Below the pieces are notes generated by a model that was not told where the DNA came from, ran no database searches, and saw only the letters and a program-made list of their open reading frames with translations. Positions 21,088-31,560 of a DNA stretch of 64,000 nt are shown here, piece after piece. The stretch spans positions 1,488,001-1,552,000 of the forward strand of contig VNWV01000002.1 of assembly GCA_009801085.1 (NCBI GenBank), written 5' to 3'. Within the stretch, counting starts at the first letter, position 1; each line of letters opens with the position of its first letter. The position numbers and the translations under genes are program-made. The DNA is from Lasiodiplodia sp. COLG20. Taxonomy: Eukaryota; Ascomycota; Dothideomycetes; Botryosphaeriales; Botryosphaeriaceae.

Positions 21088-23220
21088 ATGTCTCTCGGGC
21101 TTTCGCAGAGTCAAGTCTACTCAGCACTCAATAGCATACTCAAGCCAGAAAATCCGCAGAGGGGCACTGTCACCTGTGTCGGCTATGCTCCATCCAAGGG
21201 TCGGCGGTGCCAATGGGCGATAAACGCGGGCAATCGAGCTGCATTCGCTCAAAAACTTTATCAGCTTGCAGGTACCGACCTCAATGATATTTCCGGATAC
21301 CTGTATGATCTTGCATGCTTGGGCCTGTGTTTGAGATACCATCAGTCTCAAGCTTCACAGGTTGCTGCGCAATGGTCTCGACAGATCAATTCATGGTTGG
21401 GAGAGCAATCGACCATCAGGGCTACTCATTACCGTTCAGAGCGCACTTCCGCTTACTCGCGATCGGACGCCATAAGGGCCGATGCGCAGGTCCCGGCGCG
21501 AACTGCTTTCCGACTGCATCAAAATAACCAGAATACCGTCCGGAGGGAGGAGGTTATTGAAGTTGTGGAACGTACATCCGGACTCCACTCTTCAACTCGC
21601 GACCGTGTTCGACCTCAAGTTGTTCAGCCATCGCAGGCCACACCCAGTTCTCCCAGGCCGGCGCAGACAAGCACTTTCAGCAATCCAACACCTACGCCTA
21701 GAGTTGAGCCCGTCTTCAGCACCTCTCAGCCGTCTCTGAGAAGTGCCTTGGAGGATATACCACCTGTACCGAGAACGGAACCTACCAGCTCTCCTGGGTC
21801 CTCGTCAAGGATTGACTTGGCGAACCTGCCGTCCCCACCCAGCTCAGAATTCACGTTCACTACCGGCAGGCAACTTGTACCTCCAGAGCAGACAGCTACC
21901 TCGGTAGCTAACACTCAGCCTGTTCAAAACCTGCCATTTGTATTCGCTACGAACTTCACGGCAGCCGCAACACTTCCCGCTCCTACACCCCAAAACCAAC
22001 GTACTCCTCCTCCGACTGTCGTAGCACCAAGCCCGCCCATGGCGCCAGTCCAAGCAACACCGTTGCCTACCGCAGCCGCACCCCCCGTTCCTTCAACAGT
22101 GACAGCAACGCCGCCCACCTCCACCACCCCACCAGCCACAGAAGAAGAAATACAATGCACCGCATCACACGCAGAGCGCAAGAGCCTCGAAGACGACTGC
22201 CCCATCTGCCAAGAACCCCTGGCATCGACACCACTGGCCGACCTGACGTGGTGCAAAGCCCAATGCGGCACCAACTTCCACCGCGAATGCTGGGCGGAGT
22301 GGGAAAGCAGCCAGGCCACATCGACCGGCCTCCCAACCCTCCGCTGCGCCTTCTGGTACGCAAAAACAACCCCAACCCCCCTTCACCACCTTTACCAAGC
22401 TAACCTCTCTCTCTCCCCCAGCCGCACCTCCTGGCCCACGCCCTGCCACCACGACACATCCACACCCCCCGCCGCCCCAGTCCAACCCGAACCCGCTGCA
22501 GAAGCCACCGATAAGGACGAGGACGACACCTTCTTCCCGGCCTCGTTCTTCGACCCCCGCAGCCACGCCTGGTCCCTCTGGTCGTCGACACCGTCCGCCA
22601 CCAGCACCAGCACCACATCGTCCTCGACAGACCCCTCCCCCCTCGCCGCGTTGTTCGACCCGGCCAGGCACACGCGCCCGCTGCTGCGCGACCGCCAGGC
22701 GCGGGCAGACGTGTTCTTCGCTCCGGCTGCTGCCGACGACGACGACGACGACGAAGCACGAAAAGCGGGAGCGGAAGCAGACGACATCGCAGCCTCCCTC
22801 GCTGCGCTGTTCAACCCGCGCGTGCATCGCCGTGCGCAGGTGTTCAACTGCGGCTGGGAGACAGCGGGGAACGAGGAGGGCAACGGCGAGACCGGGTTCG
22901 ATGTGCTGTTCGATGCGAAGCGGCACGGGCGCGCGTTGAGGAGTGAGCGGTTGGCGCGGGCGGCGGTGTTGGATGTGGATGACGACGGTGAGGGTGGTGG
23001 TGTGCTGGGGGCGTTGTTCGAGGAGGAGGTGGAGGAGGAGGAGGAGGAGGAGAAGCAGCATGGTGGAAAGGGGAGGGAGATGCAGATGGTATATGTGACG
23101 CTTGTGGATGATCCGGGGAAGGTGGAGGAGAGGGAGGACGAGGAGGAGGAGGGGCAGGAGGAGCCGACGGGGTTGTGTGAGCGGGTGGCTTGGTGGGTTT
23201 GTGGGAGGAAGTGGTTGTGA
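21088..23220 (+). CDS. RING-finger protein with C-terminal ALFDP-x-x-H repeats
   Basis: Model join(21088..22355, 22422..23220), 688 residues. The 66-nt intron is in frame, so the unspliced reading stays open, but splicing is needed to build the last zinc-ligand pair (RCAFCR). Start chosen at ATG 21088 because the upstream relic begins with the same residues; further upstream the frame has no ATG. Order: a conserved N-terminal block (1-90), a Pro/Ser/Thr-rich linker (about 130-360), then a RING at 371-423. Its ligands are C371, C374, C389, C393, H398, C401, C420 and C423, with the WCKAQCG/HREC pattern of ZSWIM2/MEX-like fungal RINGs. After it come four ALFDP-x-x-H-x-R-type units (about 465, 499, 552, 584) and a poly-Glu tail. 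Probably an E3 ubiquitin ligase by family; substrate unknown. Confidence 0.82.
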   Translation: MSLGLSQSQVYSALNSILKPENPQRGTVTCVGYAPSKGRRCQWAINAGNRAAFAQKLYQLAGTDLNDISGYLYDLACLGLCLRYHQSQASQVAAQWSRQINSWLGEQSTIRATHYRSERTSAYSRSDAIRADAQVPARTAFRLHQNNQNTVRREEVIEVVERTSGLHSSTRDRVRPQVVQPSQATPSSPRPAQTSTFSNPTPTPRVEPVFSTSQPSLRSALEDIPPVPRTEPTSSPGSSSRIDLANLPSPPSSEFTFTTGRQLVPPEQTATSVANTQPVQNLPFVFATNFTAAATLPAPTPQNQRTPPPTVVAPSPPMAPVQATPLPTAAAPPVPSTVTATPPTSTTPPATEEEIQCTASHAERKSLEDDCPICQEPLASTPLADLTWCKAQCGTNFHRECWAEWESSQATSTGLPTLRCAFWYAKTTPTPLHHLYQANLSLSPSRTSWPTPCHHDTSTPPAAPVQPEPAAEATDKDEDDTFFPASFFDPRSHAWSLWSSTPSATSTSTTSSSTDPSPLAALFDPARHTRPLLRDRQARADVFFAPAAADDDDDDEARKAGAEADDIAASLAALFNPRVHRRAQVFNCGWETAGNEEGNGETGFDVLFDAKRHGRALRSERLARAAVLDVDDDGEGGGVLGALFEEEVEEEEEEEKQHGGKGREMQMVYVTLVDDPGKVEEREDEEEEGQEEPTGLCERVAWWVCGRKWL

Positions 23221-23828
23221 TGACGGGGAGGCTAGTGCAGCGTCGTCCCTCGTCGCCGTTTTTCTTGTTTCTTGTTTCTTATTTTGTGGGTGTCCTTTTC
23301 TAACTTTTCAGGCTTCTACTCTGGGTTTCCTATTTGAATTGGGATGGAGGGGCCGCGACTTACGGGGAGGTGACGGAAAGGCATGAACACAACACGGTAT
23401 GACGACTGGATGGGCTATGATGGCGACGATTCCCCATGATTTCCTTTTTCTTTTCATTTTGCGACATCTTGAGGGTCCATTTTACAGATATCCCGTTGGC
23501 TCTATACTCAATCCTTGCTTTACTCTTACATCGGACTATGACGGTTACTCGATGCCTTTTGAAATTTGAATTCATTCTTCAAGTGAATTTGACGGAGTAG
23601 CCGGTGGATTCCATGCTATTCGCCTCTCTTGTTTGCTACCTCGTTTGCTGTTGATTAGTCACCCGGCGCGTATGTATTCTACGCTACCCACAGATAGCGT
23701 ATGGATCATCCTGCGCATTCATCAATACCCTTGGTAATCCAGGCACCAGATAGTACAAAACCAACAGCTAAGGACATCAAAACTTCATTAACCGCAATCC
23801 GACCTCTACATTGCATGCTACCACTCAA
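23221..23828. other. Convergent intergenic region with repeat R2
   Basis: It lies between the 3' ends of the RING gene and the SDR gene. No gene seen. It contains repeat R2 copy 1. Confidence 0.55.
23590..23726 (+). repeat. Dispersed repeat R2, copy 1 (interrupted)
   Basis: Two blocks (23590-23617 and 23701-23726) match 39237-39291, where they are nearly contiguous. The blocks are TGACGGAGTA..GGTGGATTCCATGCT and ATGGATCAT.CTGCGCAT. The 83 bases between them are absent from the other copy. Most differences are C/T. Confidence 0.55.
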
Positions 23829-24626
23829 CTAAACCAACAACGCCCCCCCATTCGTACTCACCACACTCCCCGTCGCATTCCCATCCCTCATCAAATACAA
23901 ATACGCCTCCACCACATCCTCGACCCTCCCCACCCGCCCCGTCGGCAGCTTCTCCTCCATCCCCTTAAACATCTCCTCCTTCTCGGCCTCACCCATCCGC
24001 CACAACCCCGTGTCAACGACGCCCGGCGCGACGCAGTTGACGCGCACGGGCGCCAGCTCCAGCGCCAGCGACCGCGCCATGCCGAGCAGGCCCGTCGCGT
24101 AGCTGCCGACGACGGCCCAGCCGCCGGCGATGGGCCGCTGTGCGACGGAGCCGGAGGTGAGGGTGAAGGATGACGACGACTCACGCGGTAGGTGCCTGGC
24201 CGCCTCGCGCGCCGCCAGGAGCGGCCCGAAGAAGCGCACGGCGCCGGCCTGCTTGATGCGGGGGAGCGAGGCGTCGGCGAGCGGGAGCGTGGCTAGGGCG
24301 TCGCCGGCGCTGTAGACGACGTGGTTGATGGGTTTGGTGCAGATGGTTGCGAAGAGGTTGGCGATGTTGGCTTCGAGCGTGTCTTCGTTGCTCAGGTCGC
24401 AGACGACGCCGGTGCTGATGCGGCCTTCGGCGGCGGCGGAAGGGTAGGCGGCGGAGAGCTTTTGCGCGGCGGCGGAGAGGCGCGAGGCGTTGGAGGATGA
24501 GATGGTGACGGTGGCTCCGTGCTCCAGCGACGCTTCCGCTACGCCGTACCCGATGCCCGAGCTGCCGCCGATGATGAGGACGTGCTTGCCCGCGAGCTTG
24601 GATACGTATTTGCGCTGGTCGGTCAT
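23829..24626 (-). CDS. Short-chain dehydrogenase/reductase family protein with degenerate catalytic motif
   Basis: A single exon of 265 residues from ATG 24626. The N-terminal nucleotide-binding motif is GGSSGIGYG (about residues 20-28), with CDLSNE for the adenine-contact Asp. The C-terminus carries VRVNCVAPGVVDT. The NNAG region reads YSAG. TSGS provides the usual Ser, but where classical SDRs have YxxxK this protein reads SYATGLLGMARSLALEL: aligned from the conserved RSLALEL block, the Tyr and Lys positions are Val and Ala. It therefore either uses an atypical mechanism or is a non-catalytic or chaperone-like SDR. It resembles a fungal SDR subgroup with GGWAVV-SYA; substrate unknown. Confidence 0.85.
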   Translation of the reverse strand: MTDQRKYVSKLAGKHVLIIGGSSGIGYGVAEASLEHGATVTISSSNASRLSAAAQKLSAAYPSAAAEGRISTGVVCDLSNEDTLEANIANLFATICTKPINHVVYSAGDALATLPLADASLPRIKQAGAVRFFGPLLAAREAARHLPRESSSSFTLTSGSVAQRPIAGGWAVVGSYATGLLGMARSLALELAPVRVNCVAPGVVDTGLWRMGEAEKEEMFKGMEEKLPTGRVGRVEDVVEAYLYLMRDGNATGSVVSTNGGALLV

Positions 24627-26089
24627 GATTGGCGCTAGGAGCAGGGTTGGTGGTTGAAGTGTTTTTGGGTGCTGTTGTGATCAGGCGCAGGGATGGGGAT
24701 CTGCGGTCAGTGAACCTGTTCAGTAAAGACTCCCCGTCAAGGTTCAATTGAAGCATATATATACTGTATTAGCTGCGTGTGAATGTTTGTCTTCGTGGAT
24801 GAAAGGCAATAACGGTCATAACGGGTGGTTGTGTCGTCGGAGTTTGAACGGAGTTATGCTGATGTATCAATCCTTGACGTTAGCACTACATACAGTCCCC
24901 TCTCACAGCCGATGGCTAGCGTAGATTCTTTTTTTTTTTTTTTTGCTCATGTCATGGGTAGATGAAGCTATCGTCCGGACGTATATGGAGAATTTCTAAT
25001 TCGACATTCTTGTCCGGACCATAGATTCAAATACCCATATACGTTCTTTTTCTAAGGAAGAGCTGGCGAAAGAAGAGCTTAATTCCACTGGCAAAAAGAA
25101 CCCAGTTGACGAGAACGCGATGTAACCAAGCAGATTGCTTGTGCGTTCTATTCTCTGTTTGGGTAAGACCTTGTTGTTTGGAATCCGTCATTACGTGGTA
25201 TCACTTGTGCATTCTTCATGTGCCCGGAGGTACCATAAACTCCGTGCTTGCTGTGCAGTCTTATGCAGGGTAAGCAATACGATGTCAATGAGCCTCATAG
25301 TTCTGCAATCACCAGATAGAGCCCCTTCGCACAAGTTGCCTCAGTGTTGCCCAACAGACCCTGTTAAGGTTTTCGGGTAAGGCGAATGTGTGAGGCGCTC
25401 CAACAAGGTACTTGCGCAACTATAATTAGACTTATAACCCGGGCTATAGTAGAGCCAGGGTAGGAAAACTTACATGTGGTTAGGCGCACGCCATCGCCAC
25501 CAACAGCTTTCCATGTTGGGCATCATCCCTCTGGCAACGCGTCGGCTGGAGTTTAGCATGCCGCGCGGAGCCGGGTCTGCTGACGGGAAGAAAGCTTAGT
25601 GCTCGAGCATGGGCGCCACTGCGAGATCTTGGTAAGCAATCCGCAGCGTACCAGACCTCGTACGAAACGCTTCGGCCGGCCTTGGTTATAGTTGTATATG
25701 AGCACCAGATAGCTGCTCAATATACGAAGCATGGACGCTCATTCATTGCTGCCCTGTGCTTAACATCAAGCCACAAGCCACAAGCCACCTTTTCTCCGCG
25801 GATCAAACAGGGTTCACGACTGTTGATGCCATGCGAAGGATGAGCCGCGCCTAAACAAGCGCCACCCCCTTCGATCCTCGGGGCTTCAGCGCTTAAATCC
25901 GCATCCTGATCGACGCGGGTGGAATCGGGTGCAGGGTACTATCAAAGAACGAGGGACCCTGGGAATCGTCGATGTAGGACATGTCGCATATCATTTTCTC
26001 GCCTCACCAAAACGGATACCGGCATTCAGGTCGTCAAATCTATCATACTTTTTGGGTCTCATCTTTCCAACCGTCGCGTCGTCTATGTT
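24627..26089. other. Intergenic region with a MITE-like element
   Basis: It holds the upstream region of the SDR gene, an 18-base T run at about 24929, MITE-like copy C and otherwise short frames. No gene recognised. Confidence 0.5.
24953..25039 (+). repeat. MITE-like inverted-repeat element, copy C
   Basis: Inverted repeats of 28 bases (24953-24980 and 25012-25039) differ at five positions and carry the same ATGGGTAG-TGAAGCTA-CGTCCGGAC arm as copies A and B. The centre is different and shorter. Member of the same family by its termini. Confidence 0.55.
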
Positions 26090-29068
26090 TTACACTATCT
26101 GCCACCTGGCATTGATCTGCTTCCTGCGCACCTGTAAGGGTCGTTAGCGAAGAGTCACCTGGCAACATGATGTGGTGGCGTCGACAAGGAACATGCATGG
26201 GAAAATCCGGGGACAAGGGGAAACGGGAAAAAACTCACCAGCGGCGCCACGAAGAGCACGCCCACAAACAGCGCCGCAACCGTCGTCAGTAGCTGCACGC
26301 GGTTGAACCCCTTGCCCAGAATATCAAATGCGAAACTGGGAGACACCCTCGTCCCAAATACATCCAGTCCGTATGCGAATACCAGGCTGGTGCTCTCCAA
26401 CACCGCAGGACTCGTGATAACCTTCTTCACCCCAATTACCTCCCTCTTGTGGTTTAGGTATTGCATCGGGTTAAACTCTATGGCCGGAGTGTAACGAATG
26501 AGACCCTCCGCTGCCTCTTCGGGAGTTGGATCGCGACCAACGGGGCGTCGCGGATCTAGGATCTGACGAGGGATGCCAACGATCGAGTTGGATTCTGGAA
26601 GGGTGACTAGGAGCCACTTGGACGTGATTCCCTGCGCCGTCTGTGTCACAGCCATGTGCGAGATAGCCTCTGGGATGTGATAGGTCTGCGAGAGGACGTG
26701 CGGCTTGGCGGATTCGCCGACCACCCCGGCGAAGGACCGAATTGCAGAGTAGTTCGAGGCGGCGCCGAAGGGACCACGGTCGTTTGGCAGCGTGGACTCG
26801 AAGAACTCAGCAACAACCAGTTGGTGGCCCTTTGAAGGTGTTTCCAGGGAGCCAAGAGTGAAGGAGTATGTCAGCCAGTTCTCCGAGAGCGCGCTGGCAA
26901 TACTCTGGCTCGTGTCGACGCCGTCATGAGAAGCCTGCCACAAGATAGCGCCTGATACACCGTCCAATAGGTAAACGGACAAGACCCCGGCAGGCTCAGC
27001 TACTGCAGTTACTAAGGCCAAGTTCGGATTAAGGTACTTGTAAAGGACACTTCGGTCCCCAAGAACCTTGCCAATAGAAGCAACAGGATCGTTCGCTGGC
27101 CTTGGAGTGACGTTAATGATGCGCTCTCCGGCAGTGGGCGCAAACCTCCATGCCAAGTCAGAGCCGGCCCAGAAACCCTTGATCTCGCCTTCCGAAATTT
27201 TGTACGTGACCTCAGGCTCATCTGCGGTACCAGTGGCATCATCGGCATCCAATTCGAGCGCCAAGTGCAGGGGAACACTGCGAATGAGATGACCGGATGT
27301 TGCGTTCAGGAGAACGTGTCGACTGAGCTGTGGGAAAATGGCAGCGATTTGTCCCTTTGCATTGACATTGAGCTCGACTTCCTCAACCTTGCTTCCCGAT
27401 GGCAGCTCCAAAATATCGTGGTTCCAAGCAATTGCACCTCCGCTGATAGCCACAAAGCGGCCGGTTTCAGTTGCCACAACGACAGGCTTGTTCAGTCCAA
27501 AGGCATCCCGACTCGCCTTCTCCAAGACATCAGACTCAGAATTCTGGGCCAAGAAACGGCTCGGTAGATTTTGCAGGAATTCTGGGAGATGTTCCAAATC
27601 CTTGAGGTGCCTCTTGACCCTGTGCACATAGGCCTCAAGGACGTTCTGGTGTGTTTCGATTTCCAGCTCCTGGGCCAAGGATTCCTCACCTGGAAGGTCA
27701 ACCCAGACAGCTTCAAGAGCACCGGCTAGGACTTCTGGCCGAGACCACGTCGGATCCCCATTGCGGAGCAGATCCCAGTTTCCATTGGAGAGATAGACAG
27801 CGGTCCTCACGGCTGACGCGGTTCCATCGCGAATTGCAACCTCGGAAACGGCATGAATAGGATAGACAGAGTCATCAAAGACAGGGGTCTTGAGGGGCCA
27901 ACGCCCAAGGATTCCGTGGGAGGCGGAAGAAAACACAAATACTTCCTCGGGCGTAATCCGGGTGAAATAAACGTTCGCATCCGTGGTGCTCGTGGCAAAT
28001 GCTCCTTTACCAGCCAATTTCGGCAAGTCGTAAGCCTTGGAAATGGAGCCAGTCTTGTAATCGGCATGATACACTTCGGCCCAATGGCTTCCCGCGGTTT
28101 GATAGTGAACCAAGAAATGCGGCAGGGAATTGATGCTGTGGGGTGCATGCAGCACAACCTTCTGGATATCCTCTCCACTGTTGTTCTCAATGTTGAACGT
28201 AGAGACGCTCTTGGTACCGATGATATTAACCTTCAATGACTTGAAGGTTTTATCCGTCCAAGCAAGCAGCGGCGAGGCGGTGTTGGCTCCAACAAACAGG
28301 ATGTCATCCGTGCTTACAATATCGCTGTCAGACGAAAGGGTGTACTGGTCAAGCTTTTGGCCGGTCAGGGGGTCGATGGCGGTGATCTTCAGTTTCAGGC
28401 CACCTAGCATAGTCGAGTGTAATGAGATGGAGTAGACTGCGGTAGCGGAAGTCGAGATCTGGAACGGGGCATCGCCGCTACGCACGATGTCAGCACCGGA
28501 TTTGGCCGTGCAAGGATGTATGCTACCTGTTGTCTTCAAACTCCCACTTCACTGCACCGGTCTGACCGTCCAATCTCCGTACAGTCGAGCTGCTGCCGCC
28601 CAACAGGACAATAGCATCCTTGACGCCACTCGCAGCCGCGGAAGCATCAGGAAGCTCCAGGACCTCGAGATCCTTCACGGGGGCATCACGGAAGGTGCTG
28701 CTCCAGACCAGCTTGCCGTCGGCGGCGTCCCAAGCAGCAACCTGGCCTTCCACGGCGCTGATGACGATGTCCTGGTTCTCGCCAGCCCTCAGGAAGCCAT
28801 CAGCAGAGCCCGACCCGGACGGCAGCTTCTGTCTCCACACCGCCGAGCCATCTTTAGGGTTCACGGCGCCGAGCACGAGCTTGTCGGACAGGGAGTAGAG
28901 CAGCGAGGCCTTGGTCTCGGGGCGCGGCTGATGGAAGAAGGTGGCACGCTGCTGGGGCTGACCGAGCAGGGCGAAGTGGTAGTCGACATGGTACGCGTCG
29001 TCGGCGAAAACGGCAAGGGTCGCGGGAACCAGCGAGGCGGCCAATGCCAGCAGCTTGGGGAGCAGCAT
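26090..29068 (-). CDS. EMC1: ER membrane protein complex subunit 1
   Basis: Model complement(join(26090..26131, 26239..28477, 28527..29068)), 940 residues. The 49-nt first intron joins FEDN to SGDAPFQIS. The 107-nt last intron, with a CTAAC branch site, adds the C-terminal tail VRRKQINARWQIV; without it the frame runs into intron sequence. The N-terminus is a signal peptide (MLLPKLLALAASLVPATLA) followed by DDAYHVDYHF, typical of EMC1. The large luminal part has PQQ-like beta-propeller repeats (DGSAVWRQKL, DGKLVWSS, TGAVKWEF; later SGAILWQASHD). A single transmembrane segment lies near the end (LLTTVAALFVGVLFVAPL). EMC1 is the largest luminal subunit of the ER insertase for tail-anchored and multipass proteins. 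Length and ends match the family. Confidence 0.92.
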
Positions 29069-30591
29069 CGTTCGTCTGTGGCAGGCTGGCGGGCTGGATC
29101 GCGAGCTGAGCGCGGTGTTGCGGTCGCGGGCGGAGCTTGCCGCGGGGCTGCACGTGAGCGGCAGGGATGGGCGAGGCGCCGCGGCGCTCCGGCCGCTCTG
29201 CTCGGTGCCACAGGGCACTCCAGGCCGTTGCAGCTGCAGCACACGACATGCGCCGTTGCGTCCCTGATTTTCCTGCACGCACTCGTATATTGTCCTGGAG
29301 GGCCTGCAAATCAATCACGCTGGCACCACGCCCCCATAATTACCCTCCGACGCGCGCTCCTGACCTGGCTCCCTAGAGATTGCTGCGCTGTCGGCTGGCC
29401 GAAGCCACGCGCTCATCAGGCCGGACCAGCTTCCGGGGCGCGCGCGGCGCAGGAGAGGGAGCGGTGGCTCAGCACGCGGGCAGAGCTTGGTGCTTGGGTG
29501 CCTGGGTGCCTGGGTGCCTGTCTGCCTTGGCGGTGAGGCGCGACTCGGGAGCCGTGGAGCGCAGCACTCTCGGCTCCTACGCTTGCGGCAGACGGCGATC
29601 GTCTCGCCAGTTGTGCATGCATTCTGATCTGGTTGTGCAGCGACACGCAGGGGCACGCACGTCCCGGGCGATTGGTGCCTGGCGAATTCCAGCAGCAACA
29701 GCAGCAGAACAGAGCCGCCGCGCTGCCGCCCCTTCTTCGCTCAGTGGCTGCGACTAGCTGTGCCTGACGGGGCGGCTTGCGACTTGGTCCGTCATGCTGT
29801 CATCCGCTTGGCCCGGCACCGCGCAATGCCCGCGCCGGCAGGTCCAAGGCTCGAGGGAAGGCTTCAAGCGCGCACTGATGCGGTTACGTCGACGCTCGCC
29901 TATCACTTTCAAGCTCCGCGAAATTATGTCAACCGCCAACGCCTAAACAATCCAGCGCAGCACGAGCTGCGCAGCGCCGTCTATTAATCATGCCCGCGCC
30001 CTCCTCGCGCGCCCCGTCGCAGACCTCACCACCTTGATACCCTCTCCCCCCAACACCACCCAAGGCCCCAGACCCTCCTGCGCCAGCCTGTCCTCACGCC
30101 GCCTCCCGCTGCCGAGCTGTCCCCGGCCTGCCCGCGCCCGTCTCCGCGGCCCTCGCACCATCCTTGCTCCCGCCCACAACCCTACCAGCACTCGCTGCTG
30201 CCGGTGCGTAAATGCTCCGCCAGCCCAGCCGCGACGCATCGGGCGCCGCGCTGAGCCTCCCAATTGCGTGCACATGGCTGACAGGCGCCCTAGCGACCCC
30301 CGGTCGACTCGTTCCCACGGTACGCGCCGCGCACGGCTTCTCGTCCGAGCCGCACATCTCGAGAGCTAGAACGAGCAATCCAGCACACCACCTCCGCCTG
30401 CGCCCTGGCCGAGCCACCGCAAGCTCGCAGGCAGCTCCGACACTCACTCGTTGTGTGGCGTGCTCCTCCTGCGCCGGCTGCTGGCGCGAGGGCTCCGACT
30501 CCCACGCCCCAGCTCGTGCGAGCGCGCACCCACCTCTGCCCCGTAATCGCCGTCTCCTCTAGCTTTCCCCGCCAGATATCGTCGCAGAGGC
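29069..30591. other. Divergent promoter region between EMC1 and RSR1
   Basis: GC-rich, about 1.5 kb, with several overlapping spurious frames on both strands. It includes an 8-base tandem repeat (GGGTGCCT, about three copies) near 29494-29520. No gene recognised. Confidence 0.5.
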
Positions 30592-31560
30592 ATGTCCCAA
30601 CGAGAGTACCACATCGTCGTCCTTGGGTCCGGTATGCTGAGACCCTTGCGCCCACGCGCCGATCGCGATCTGCGCTAGTGCTGACGCCGTCTGTAAACAG
30701 GTGGAGTGGGCAAAAGCTGTCTAACAGGTAGAGTCCAAACTGCCCTCTCGCACGCAAATCAGCCCAATTGACCTCGCCGCAGCCCAGTTCGTCCAAAATG
30801 TCTGGATCGAATCCTACGACCCGACCATCGAGGACTCGTACCGCAAGGCAATCGACGTCGATGTGAGTTTGCGCAGGCTTTGTTTTGTTGAGGACGATTG
30901 AAGCCTGATGGTTCTCCTAGGGACGGTCGGTAGTACTCGAGATCCTGGACACTGCAGGGACAGAGCAATTTAGTAAGCCACCGCCTTTGCCCTGCGTATG
31001 TATGTTTTGCTAACGGGTCTGCAGCTGCCATGAGGTACTAGCCCCACGTCGTTTCAGCTGCGCCCGCACCCCGCTAACTAGCCACAAGAGAATTGTACAT
31101 GAAGACGGGCCAAGGCTTTCTCCTCGTGTTCAGCATCACCTCAATGACGTCCCTCCACGAACTCGCCGAGCTACGCGACCAAATCATCCGAATAAAAGAC
31201 GACGAACGCGTGCCGATTGTGCTCGTAGGCAACAAGTCGGACCTGGAAGAAGACCGCGCCGTGACGCGGGCCCGCGCATTCGCCGTGAGCCAGGCGTGGG
31301 GCAATTGCCCTTACTACGAGACCAGTGCACGCCGCCGCGCCAACGTCGATGAAGTCTTTGTGGATCTCTGCAGGCAGATTATCCGGAGGGACATGGAGCG
31401 CACCCGTTCGCACACGGACTACAGCCGGCCAAGCGCCAGCACGCGGCGACACCACCCGGTCAGTCGGCACAGCACCAGCGGCACGCCCGGCACCGGCAGC
31501 GGCAGCAGTGTGAAAGGATCACGACGAAACCGCCGCGAGCACCGCTGTGTGATATTATAG
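30592..31560 (+). CDS. RSR1: Ras-family small GTPase, Rap1/Rsr1(Bud1)-like
   Basis: Model join(30592..30631, 30701..30727, 30783..30862, 30921..30972, 31025..31034, 31089..31560), 226 residues with five short introns, including exons of 27 and 10 nt. The P-loop GSGGVGKS is at residues 12-19, the effector region is [11 protein letters not shown] and switch II is DTAGTEQF. The nucleotide specificity motif is NKSD, followed by ETSARRR. The tail is basic and Ser-rich and ends in the CAAX box CVIL, so prenylation and plasma-membrane targeting are expected. The effector loop and [10 protein letters not shown] are characteristic of the Rsr1/Krev-1 branch rather than Ras1/Ras2. By family it helps set polarity at hyphal tips through Cdc42. 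Confidence 0.93.

Noticed and set aside
28487..29536. 349-residue plus-strand frame opposite EMC1 exon 1
   Set aside because: Antisense shadow running into the promoter; no recognisable protein.
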